Below are positions 1 through 6,095 of a stretch of DNA of 64,000 nucleotides, in pieces. The stretch spans positions 21,503 to 85,502 of the forward strand of contig JANYJE010000070.1 in the NCBI GenBank assembly GCA_025408405.1, given 5' to 3'. How positions within the stretch are numbered: position 1 is the stretch's first letter; the number at the start of each line of letters is the position of its first letter. The translations under genes and the position numbers were made by a program. This stretch comes from Nitrosomonadales bacterium. GTDB taxonomy: Bacteria > Pseudomonadota > Gammaproteobacteria > Burkholderiales > Gallionellaceae. The notes beneath the pieces are model-generated. The model worked only from the letters and a program-made list of their open reading frames with translations, searched no databases and was not told the origin of the DNA.

Positions 1-713
1 AGGTCGTTGGCGCCATCGCCTATGGCGATTACCTGCTTTGCTTTCATCTCCAGTTCATCGCGGGTACGTACCAGCCAGTCGGCCTTGGCCTGGGCATCAA
101 CGATATTTCCCAGCACCCGGCCGGTGAGTTTGCCGTCGACGATTTCCAGCGTGTTGGCCTGGGCAAAGTCGAGCCCGAGGCGCGCCTTGAGGCGCTCGGT
201 GAAAAACACGAAGCCACCGGAAACCAGCAGGGTCTTGATACCATGTTCCTTCAGCTTGGCCAGCATAAGCTCGGCCCCGGGACTGAGCTGCAGGCGTTCG
301 TCGTACACGCGCTGCAAGGCGCTTTCCTCCAGCCCTTCCAGCAAGGAAACCCTGCGGCGCAGGCTCTCGGCAAAGTCGATCTCGCCACGCATGGCCGCCT
401 CGGTAATCACGGAAACCTGCGGCTTCAGGTGGTACATGTCGGCGATTTCATCTATGCACTCGATGGTGATCAGGGTGGAATCCATATCCATCACCACCAG
501 GCCGAAGTCGGAGAGATGCTGGCTGGGGCGGACAAAGCCGTAATCCAGCTGCTGCTCCCAGCAATAGGCAGCCACGCCATCGTGCGGACGCGCATCAACC
601 AGGCGATGGCAATGGGCGGCGGTTTGTTCGATGCGGACGGCACTGGTCAGTCCGGCAAGATATTTGAGATCTGCGGCTAGGATGTCGTGGGTGGCCTGGA
701 TGATGAGATTCAT
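1..713 (-). CDS. serB: Phosphoserine phosphatase SerB, 3' end cut by the window edge
   Basis: Last step of serine synthesis: hydrolysis of L-phosphoserine by a HAD-superfamily phosphatase in the cytosol. Translating leftward from ATG at 711-713 gives an open frame that runs off the window with no stop, about 237 residues. It contains the HAD nucleophile motif DMDST followed by ITIECIDEIAD, the motif II region LLVSGGF and the motif III/IV stretch AIGDGANDL right at the edge; these are SerB signatures. The N-terminal 75 residues form the extra domain usual in proteobacterial SerB. Its downstream neighbours are not visible. The gene lies 96 bases beyond the PilZ gene stop and reads in the same direction, so cotranscription is possible but not shown. 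The product is clear; only its C-terminus is missing. Confidence 0.95.
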   Translation of the reverse strand, partial: MNLIIQATHDILAADLKYLAGLTSAVRIEQTAAHCHRLVDARPHDGVAAYCWEQQLDYGFVRPSQHLSDFGLVVMDMDSTLITIECIDEIADMYHLKPQVSVITEAAMRGEIDFAESLRRRVSLLEGLEESALQRVYDERLQLSPGAELMLAKLKEHGIKTLLVSGGFVFFTERLKARLGLDFAQANTLEIVDGKLTGRVLGNIVDAQAKADWLVRTRDELEMKAKQVIAIGDGAND

Positions 714-809
714 AAATTTTTACAATATGCTTGATTAACAGGTGCTGACCCGCATGACACTGAAAAATATAAGCAGGCTGGGGCTGGTTGCCAGTTGCTG
801 AAGTGTTTT

Positions 810-1481
810 TTAGCTGATGTCGCCGGGTTCGGAGAGTGTGTTAACGCAGTAATACAACATCAGCTTGTCATTCTGGCTCGTGCTTTCAAACTCTACACCA
901 GTTCGTATGCCGCTGAATGATTCGCTGATATGTTTGATAATGGCTGCAAGGGTCAAATCCACATTCTTCTTTTCAAACTCAACCTGGAGTGAAAGATTGA
1001 TCCTGTCCCCAATATTGCCAAGTGCTTCGCTGGAAACCAGGCCTGCACCGCCAATACTCAAATCCTTGACGATGATGGCGGTGGGATTACTCATGCCCTT
1101 TGCGGTAACGGTTGCCGTCAACTCGAGATCTGCGCGCAGATGGCTGCGTACAAATTTGACGGCCACAGTATCCGGGCAGGAAAAGCGGGCGTTAAATTGC
1201 GCGCTGTCTAATTGCAGCACGCTGGAAGTGAAAGAAAAATCGTATTTCCCGGTAAACCCCTTAATGAGGTAGCTGTCACCGGCGCGTATCTCTATCATTT
1301 TTGTGTTGTTCACAAGAAGAGAGGTCAGGATGCTTTTTCCGGCAAAGACCGCAACAAATTGCGCCTTGTGACCCAGCATCCTGCCTTTGCTATCCAGTAT
1401 TTTCAACTCTGTGCCGGGGCGTAGCCTTAACTCCTGAATGCTGACTTCAACATGGCCAGCGCTGTTTGTTTCATGATTCAT
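810..1481 (-). CDS. YcgR-like PilZ domain protein, probable c-di-GMP effector
   Basis: A 223-residue soluble protein with two parts: an N-terminal beta-rich half (about 10-105) like the YcgR flagellar-brake N domain, and a C-terminal PilZ domain (about 108-215). The c-di-GMP binding residues are visible: R112 and R116 in an RxxxR motif, then D140, S142 and G145 in DxSxxG (DLSIGG). PilZ proteins of this build bind c-di-GMP and modulate motility or secretion. The partner here is unknown because no flagellar genes are in the window. A good ribosome site (GAGGGTGG) precedes the ATG. It is transcribed away from the c-di-GMP riboswitch locus that starts about 230 bases to its right, so the two units share an upstream region. 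The domain call is firm; the cellular role is inferred from the family. Confidence 0.85.
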   Translation of the reverse strand: MNHETNSAGHVEVSIQELRLRPGTELKILDSKGRMLGHKAQFVAVFAGKSILTSLLVNNTKMIEIRAGDSYLIKGFTGKYDFSFTSSVLQLDSAQFNARFSCPDTVAVKFVRSHLRADLELTATVTAKGMSNPTAIIVKDLSIGGAGLVSSEALGNIGDRINLSLQVEFEKKNVDLTLAAIIKHISESFSGIRTGVEFESTSQNDKLMLYYCVNTLSEPGDIS

Positions 1482-1613
1482 TGTTCGCCACCCTCGATAT
1501 TGCTTGTAACGATTGATGAGCGACCAAGTCGCTATGTGGCGTGCATTTTACATGGGCATGCATCAATCGCTACAATTTGTTAATGTGCCGTATACATGCA
1601 GTCTGAAATAAAT

Positions 1614-1642
1614 TTGACAAACATTTCTTTTCATACTAAATT
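1614..1642 (+). promoter_or_regulatory. Sigma70-like promoter of the riboswitch-controlled locus
   Basis: A perfect TTGACA at 1614-1619, a 17-base spacer and TAAATT (4 of 6 matches) at 1637-1642. Transcription would start near 1649, about 60 bases before the GEMM-I element, in the direction of the GTPase/roadblock genes. The stretch 1482-1613 between this and the PilZ gene is AT-rich, with no gene seen. Confidence 0.6.
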
Positions 1643-1707
1643 AGTCAACATTGTGTCGCGATGCAGTTTTTATGTTTATGTATGTTCGCGGCAGTTTAAT
1701 GGAACGC

Positions 1708-1800
1708 AATCTGCACATGGCAAACCTGTCGAAAGTCAGGGACGCAAAGTTACCGGTCTAAGGAGTTTTTTTGCTCTATGACAGCGGGATCGCCAGATAG
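1708..1800 (+). promoter_or_regulatory. Cyclic-di-GMP class I (GEMM-I) riboswitch
   Basis: The conserved GEMM-I blocks appear in order: GCACA at 1713, GGCAAACC at 1719-1726, a GAAA tetraloop within the first hairpin, GGGACGCAAAG at 1739-1749, CCGGTCTAA at 1753-1761 and AGCGGG at 1783-1788. The first hairpin closes as TGGC with GTTA (wobble pairs) around an inner ACC/GGG helix. The second has a small variable stem (GGAG/CTCT) before AGCGGG. The outer stem TCTG/CAGA joins the ends. This matches the Vibrio Vc2-type aptamer closely. The leader continues about 170 bases to the first gene, and includes the possible switching hairpins ACAGG/CCTGT at about 1806-1820 and TGCGGAT/ATCCGCA near 1861-1882. 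No poly-U terminator is obvious, so control may act on translation. The sign of regulation cannot be read. Confidence 0.9.
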
Positions 1801-1967
1801 ATTACACAGGTTGATCCTGTATCTCTGTTTATCCCCCTCAGGCCGATAACTTCGCAGGTTTTGCGGATTGACTGGCATCCGCAATTGGCTTCGCTTAATA
1901 TATCTATCAACCATGCGGGTATGGTTGGTTAGTTAGTGGAAGCATAACGACGGAATTGGGGGGTAAT

Positions 1968-2621
1968 GTGTCACCTGAACTTTCTAACAAAACCGCTGAT
2001 GCGGGAACTGCCACTTTCGTAGCGGAAAACCATTTGCTCGGCATTGTGCAGCGCATTGTGGCATCGCGTGACGATACACGTATCGTGCTGCCGGGTAAGG
2101 GCGAGATAGCCATACTTCCCGGACGCAATGAATTCCACGCCAATGTGCAGGATATGCCCGAATTCTGCCGTGCTCCCGCAGCTCATTTTGGGGTGACGGT
2201 GTTCGATGGGGCCGTCCACACCTATACATCGCGCAATGGCAGGAGCATCAAAGACCTGCTCTGGCAATCTGCCTTCCATGCTTCACAAGGCCTTCTGCTT
2301 GAGGGCTGTTCGAAATACGATGTCATCCAGTTCAGCCACTGGCCTAACCTGACCCGCCTGCCGGTCACGCCAAATGCCGCACGGATTTGCGCATTGCTCA
2401 CGCGCCACCCCACCACCATCATGCTCGTGCATCGCGTACTCGGCATCGACAAGGAAGAGGTGTGGCAGATTTGCAGTGCCGCTTACAGCGCCGGCATTGC
2501 CCGCATGATCAGCCACAACCCGGCGGTGCCAGGTGTTGATGCATTTGCAGCCCAACAACCCGAACCGGTTAAAGAGCGTGGCCTGTTCCGCTCGATGTTC
2601 GCAAAAATCTCGGGGCTCTGA
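1968..2621 (+). CDS. Unrecognised protein with C-terminal winged-helix-like region, first gene of the GTPase/roadblock locus
   Basis: About 217 residues, soluble, no signal peptide. I do not recognise the N-terminal half. Residues about 120-190 (running from FSHWPNLTRLP through AYSAGIARMI) have the helix pattern and spacing of a winged helix, like the small domain found in PATAN/DUF4388-type proteins that accompany bacterial small GTPases. I chose the GTG at 1968 because a G-rich ribosome site (1958-1963) sits 4-5 bases before it; an in-frame TTG at 1956 would add four residues but has no such site. Only 3 bases separate it from the GTPase gene, so it belongs to that operon and is the first gene after the c-di-GMP riboswitch. 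An adaptor or regulator of the GTPase is plausible but is only a guess. Confidence 0.75.
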   Translation: MSPELSNKTADAGTATFVAENHLLGIVQRIVASRDDTRIVLPGKGEIAILPGRNEFHANVQDMPEFCRAPAAHFGVTVFDGAVHTYTSRNGRSIKDLLWQSAFHASQGLLLEGCSKYDVIQFSHWPNLTRLPVTPNAARICALLTRHPTTIMLVHRVLGIDKEEVWQICSAAYSAGIARMISHNPAVPGVDAFAAQQPEPVKERGLFRSMFAKISGL

Positions 2622-2624
2622 CAA

Positions 2625-3179
2625 ATGGAAAATAAAATCATTTTTGCAGGCCCGGTTGGCGCGGGCAAGACCACCGCCATTAGTTCTGTCAGCGACATCA
2701 TGGTCGTCGGCACCGAGGCGCGCGCATCGGATGAAGTCGCACAACGCAAGAACACCACCACCGTGGCGATGGATTACGGCATCCTCAACCTGGATGGCGG
2801 CGAAAAAGTGCACCTCTATGGCACCCCGGGGCAGGAGCGCTTCAGCTTCATGTGGGAAATATTGAGTGTGGGAGCGATGGGGTTCGTCATTCTCATCGAC
2901 AGTGCCAGACCCGACCCCATGGCAGATCTTGATCTCTATCTGAATGCATTCAGCAAGTCCATTGCCAAGTGCGGTAATGCGGTGGTGATTGGTGTCACGC
3001 GCACAGAATTAAATCCGCAGGTTGATCTGCTGGACCGCTTTAACGCACGCCTCACCAGCATGAAGCTGAGTATCCCGGTTTTTGAGGTGGACGGGCGCCA
3101 GCGCGAAGATGTCAAACAGATGTTGCTGGCCCTGCTCACGTTTCTTGACCCCGCCACCAATAGGGGGCGCGCGGCATGA
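2625..3179 (+). CDS. Small Ras-like GTPase (MglA/Srprb-like, COG2229 type)
   Basis: 184 residues, a single small G domain. G1 is GPVGAGKT at residues 9-16, a G2-like NTTT lies near 43-46, G3 is YGTPGQERF at 65-73, and G4 is the non-standard TRTE at 125-128 in place of NKxD. This combination is typical of the bacterial COG2229 family, related to MglA and SRP receptor beta, whose members pair with roadblock/LC7 proteins acting as their activators or platforms. Three roadblock genes follow within 3 kb, which supports that reading. The stop overlaps the start of the ABC-phosphatase gene (ATGA), so the two are translationally coupled. The altered G4 motif may change base specificity. The family call is firm; the process controlled is unknown. 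Confidence 0.88.
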   Translation: MENKIIFAGPVGAGKTTAISSVSDIMVVGTEARASDEVAQRKNTTTVAMDYGILNLDGGEKVHLYGTPGQERFSFMWEILSVGAMGFVILIDSARPDPMADLDLYLNAFSKSIAKCGNAVVIGVTRTELNPQVDLLDRFNARLTSMKLSIPVFEVDGRQREDVKQMLLALLTFLDPATNRGRAA

Positions 3180-4579
3180 GCCTGGTTGCAGCCGCACTAG
3201 AGTTGACGCAGTCTCAGGAGGAGCAAATGGAACTGGAGAGGCGTCGCCGCAATCGCATACTTCCGCTTGATGCTCCAGGCGTTCCAGATGCGCTGCTTGA
3301 ATTGCATGGTTTTGGGGTGGCTTTTGGCCAGCAGGTTATCCTGTGTGAAATCTCGCTGGCCATACCGGAGACTGGTGCCGTGATATTGCTCGGGCCGTCA
3401 GGCACCGGGAAGTCCACGTTGTTGCGCACGCTGGCCGGGCTCAGTGTCGCCAGCCCTTCGTTTCGGACCTGGGGGAAGGCGTTTTATCGCGGCTCCTTAC
3501 TGGATGGTAAAGAACGCCCAGAACTGGTGGCGCAAAGCGCGAGGCTGATGATGTCCTCCGTGCTCGAGAATGTCGTCGTCAACTTGCCGGAGCGCAACCT
3601 GCTTACCCTCTCCATGCAGCGCGACCTTGCGCAGCGCATGCTGGAGCGGGCCGGATTGCAAGAGTTGTGCAACCAACTCAGTGAACCCGTGGTCAATCTG
3701 CCACTGGCGCTGCAGCGCCATCTCTCGATCCTGCGTCAGGTTGCCGCCAGTCCGCGCCTGTTGTGCATCGATGAACCAACCACGGGATTGAACGCCGTCG
3801 AAAGTGCCCGCCTGCTGGCTTACATGCGCGAAGAAGCCTCGCGCCGTGCCCTGCTGGTTGTCCTGCATAACCAACAGCACGCGCGCTTGCTGGGAGGAAC
3901 CGCAGTGCTGATTGCCGGCGGATACGTCCAGGAAGAACAGCCCATTCCGCAGATATTTGATGCTCCGATTTCGGCAGCGGCACGCGAGTTTGCGCGCAAC
4001 GGCACTTGCAGCGTAGCCGCTCCCGGGACACCGCCTGAATATCTGGACGAATCGCTGCCTCCGCCCAAAGCACTGCCAAAGGCAGCATTGAACTATTCGG
4101 GGAGTGCGGCAGGCCCTCGGGGTTTCCTCTGGCTTAAGCAGGGCAAGCTCGCGGGAACGCCATTGCCAGGTGTTTATTTCGACATGGAATACGACTTGAA
4201 AGCCTTGCAGCGCGTCGGGGTGACCACCCTGGTGACGCTCACAGAAACGGCACTGGATGAATCGCGGCTCGTGCCATTCGGCATGAAAAGTTTTTGGGAG
4301 CCCATTCCGGACATGAAGGCTCCTACTATTGAACAGGGCATACGCTTATGCCAGAAAATTGACCAGTTACTTACCCAACGCGAAGCCGTCGCAGTTCACT
4401 GCAAGGCAGGGATGGGGCGTACCGGCACCGTGCTCGCCGCCCACCTGGTGTGGGAGGGGCAGAGTGCGCTCGATGCGCTGGAAACAGTGCGCAGCATTGA
4501 ACCGCGCTGGGTGCAATCACCGCTACAAATTGCATTTCTCGAAGAATTTGAAATTGCGGTAGCAAAGAATCGTGCCTAG
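3176..4579 (+). CDS. ABC-type ATPase fused to a dual-specificity protein phosphatase
   Basis: 467 residues. Residues about 40-265 form an ABC nucleotide-binding domain: Walker A GPSGTGKST at 73-81, Walker B LLCIDE at 195-200 followed by PTTGL, and switch His at 231 (LHNQQ). The signature region at about 174-186 (NLPLALQRHLSIL) departs strongly from LSGGQ. After a Pro-rich linker (about 285-305), residues about 315-465 form a cysteine phosphatase domain with the P-loop HCKAGMGRTG at 408-417 (nucleophile C409) and a general-acid loop IPDMKAP with D379. No membrane segments and no permease gene are nearby, so this is unlikely to be a transporter; a regulatory ATPase-phosphatase is more likely. 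It starts inside the GTPase stop. Both domains look catalytically complete apart from the ABC signature. The substrate is unknown. Confidence 0.85.
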   Translation: MSLVAAALELTQSQEEQMELERRRRNRILPLDAPGVPDALLELHGFGVAFGQQVILCEISLAIPETGAVILLGPSGTGKSTLLRTLAGLSVASPSFRTWGKAFYRGSLLDGKERPELVAQSARLMMSSVLENVVVNLPERNLLTLSMQRDLAQRMLERAGLQELCNQLSEPVVNLPLALQRHLSILRQVAASPRLLCIDEPTTGLNAVESARLLAYMREEASRRALLVVLHNQQHARLLGGTAVLIAGGYVQEEQPIPQIFDAPISAAAREFARNGTCSVAAPGTPPEYLDESLPPPKALPKAALNYSGSAAGPRGFLWLKQGKLAGTPLPGVYFDMEYDLKALQRVGVTTLVTLTETALDESRLVPFGMKSFWEPIPDMKAPTIEQGIRLCQKIDQLLTQREAVAVHCKAGMGRTGTVLAAHLVWEGQSALDALETVRSIEPRWVQSPLQIAFLEEFEIAVAKNRA

Positions 4580-4673
4580 CCTGTAGTGGGCAAGGCGATG
4601 ACGTTGTAGGAAACCCCGGCCGAGCTGTTGCAGCAAGGCTTTTTATAAAATTTATTAATGAAAGATAATGATC

Positions 4674-5078
4674 ATGGCTGACTTAAATAACGCACTACAA
4701 AATGCAATTACCTCCATCCCGGAATGCCTGGCTGCCGGATACATAGACCTTTCCAGCGGCATGTTGCTGGGCATCCGCTCAGTCGATTCACAACCGGCTG
4801 AAGTCGTCGAGTTGCTGGCCGCCGCCACGGCAGACCTGTACCAGGGTACCAACGTCAAAATGATCGAGAGCATATTCAAGAAGGCGCGCGGACTGAAGGA
4901 TGATGGCCATCACTACTTCCAGGAAATCATCATCAACAGCGACAACCTGATCCACATATTTATCCGTGGCAAAAAAGAAGATCAGGTTGCCTGTTTTGTT
5001 TGCCGCAAATCGGCCAACCTCGGCATGGTGCTTACCAAATCGCGCAGTGCCATGCCCGCACTGGAAGCCGCAGTTTAA
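4674..5078 (+). CDS. Roadblock/LC7-like protein, copy A
   Basis: 134 residues, one roadblock/LC7-like alpha-beta domain and nothing else. I chose the ATG at 4674 rather than the ATG six bases upstream because the second copy begins at the equivalent MADLDNAL with the same length. It differs from copy B (5164-5568) at only about 17 positions, so the two are a recent or actively homogenised tandem duplication. Conserved features include the C-terminal VACFVCRK, with two cysteines. Roadblock proteins form dimers that bind small Ras-like GTPases, and a GTPase gene lies 1.5 kb upstream in the same direction. The 94-base gap after the ABC-phosphatase gene carries a short repeat (GCTGTTGCAGC) that recurs before copy B. 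Confidence 0.75.
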   Translation: MADLNNALQNAITSIPECLAAGYIDLSSGMLLGIRSVDSQPAEVVELLAAATADLYQGTNVKMIESIFKKARGLKDDGHHYFQEIIINSDNLIHIFIRGKKEDQVACFVCRKSANLGMVLTKSRSAMPALEAAV

Positions 5079-5104
5079 TCGGTAGTGATGTAGCAAGGAA
5101 AGAT

Positions 5105-5140
5105 GAAGCCTGGCTGTTGCAGCGAGGCTTCGTTGATTTT
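5105..5140 (+). terminator. Hairpin between the roadblock copies, possible attenuating terminator
   Basis: GAAGCCT (5105-5111) pairs perfectly with AGGCTTC (5125-5131) around a 13-base loop that itself contains CTG/CAG, followed by GTTGATTTTTATT. A degenerate version of the same segment precedes copy A (about 4620-4645, ending in CTTTTTAT), so the unit was duplicated together with the gene. It may set stoichiometry within the operon. Confidence 0.45.
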
Positions 5141-5163
5141 TATTAAACCAGAAAGGAAATGAC

Positions 5164-5568
5164 ATGGCTGATTTGGATAATGCGTTACAAAGCGCAATTG
5201 CTAACATCCCGGAATGCCTGGCTGCCGGATATATAGACCTTTCCAGTGGCATGCTGCTGGGGATCAAGTCGGTGGATTCTCATCCGACTGAAGTGATCGA
5301 GTTGCTGGCTGCCGCCACGTCGGATCTGTACCAGGGCACCAATGTCAGAATGATTGAGAGCATATTCAAGAAGGCGCGCGGGCTGAAGGATGATGGCCAC
5401 CACTACTTCCAGGAAATCATCATCAACAGCGACAACCTGATTCACGTGTTCATTCGTGGTAAAAACGAAGATCAGGTTGCCTGTTTTGTTTGCCGCAAAA
5501 CGGCCAACCTGGGTATGGCGCTCACCAAGGCGCGCAGCTCCATGCCTGCTCTGGAGGCCTCGGTTTAA
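5164..5568 (+). CDS. Roadblock/LC7-like protein, copy B
   Basis: 134 residues, close paralogue of copy A, with the same start (MADLDNAL), the same IPECLAAGYIDLSSGM and KARGLKDDGHHYFQEI stretches and the same VACFVCRK near the C-terminus. Differences are mostly conservative or in surface-type positions. A clear ribosome site (AAAGGA) precedes the ATG. Two near-identical copies plus a third, divergent roadblock gene downstream suggest a requirement for heteromeric assembly or for high dosage relative to the GTPase. No catalytic residues are expected in this fold. The family call comes from the length, the secondary-structure pattern and the context with a small GTPase, and is moderately firm. 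Confidence 0.75.
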   Translation: MADLDNALQSAIANIPECLAAGYIDLSSGMLLGIKSVDSHPTEVIELLAAATSDLYQGTNVRMIESIFKKARGLKDDGHHYFQEIIINSDNLIHVFIRGKNEDQVACFVCRKTANLGMALTKARSSMPALEASV

Positions 5569-5616
5569 ACGGGGCTGCAGTTCGGCCATGCAGCGTGGCC
5601 GAGTCTTGAAAATGTG

Positions 5617-5622
5617 TATAAT
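5617..5622 (+). promoter_or_regulatory. Possible internal promoter -10 box
   Basis: A perfect TATAAT stands 36 bases before the ATG of the third roadblock gene, in a 90-base gap. No convincing -35 box is found at 16-18 bases. If used, it would let the third roadblock gene and the globin fusion be transcribed independently of the riboswitch. Confidence 0.3.
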
Positions 5623-5657
5623 TCATTCACCTGATAAATTTGTGGGTATATGGAATC

Positions 5658-6062
5658 ATGAGAGAAGCAGAAAAAACACCGGATGAAGTGCGCGCCTCGG
5701 CCCTGCGCTCCGTCCTGCGCGAATTGAACAATTCTTCTGCCGATATCGAAGCTTCAGCCTGCATATCGAGTGATGGCTACTCCATGGCTGCGGTTCTCGG
5801 TCAAGATGTCGATGCGGACCGTTTTGGCGCCATGTGTGCATCGTTGCTGGCTTTGGCTCATCGGGCTTCCCAGGAAATTCAGCGTGGAAATTTGAAGCTG
5901 GTACTGGTCGAGGGGGAGCAGGGGGTCATGTTGTTGGTACAGGCTGGCCCGGATGCCATCCTGGCTGTGGCTGCCAAGCCAGGCAAAAACATGGGCATGA
6001 TCTTCCTGGATGCCAGAAAAGTTGCGCAGAAACTGCTCACAGTTCTGGAGAGCCACAAGTAG
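5658..6062 (+). CDS. Roadblock/LC7 domain protein, third and divergent
   Basis: 134 residues from the ATG at 5658. The sequence has the classic MglB-like roadblock pattern: an N-terminal helix with an L-R-x-L-N motif, then the strand turn ACISSDGYSMAAVL, a long helix, and the hairpin LVEGEQGVMLLVQAGPDAILAVAAKPGKNMGMI. It is only distantly related to copies A and B. An in-frame TTG at 5640 would add six residues but is less likely. In known systems roadblock dimers serve as activating proteins or scaffolds for MglA-type GTPases, and this protein is the best candidate for that role here. It lies 33 bases upstream of the ferredoxin-globin gene in the same direction, linking the GTPase module to the redox protein. 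Confidence 0.85.
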   Translation: MREAEKTPDEVRASALRSVLRELNNSSADIEASACISSDGYSMAAVLGQDVDADRFGAMCASLLALAHRASQEIQRGNLKLVLVEGEQGVMLLVQAGPDAILAVAAKPGKNMGMIFLDARKVAQKLLTVLESHK

Positions 6063-6095
6063 TTTTCTTATGAACTGACAGCACAGTTCATCTCT

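Noticed and set aside
1596..1781. Short frame across the riboswitch (61 codons)
   Set aside because: It overlaps the promoter and the GEMM-I aptamer, whose conserved bases explain the sequence; no ribosome site.
3176..4579. Classical ABC importer or exporter
   Set aside because: No permease or membrane segment in the protein or nearby, degenerate LSGGQ, and a phosphatase domain in place of a transport partner.
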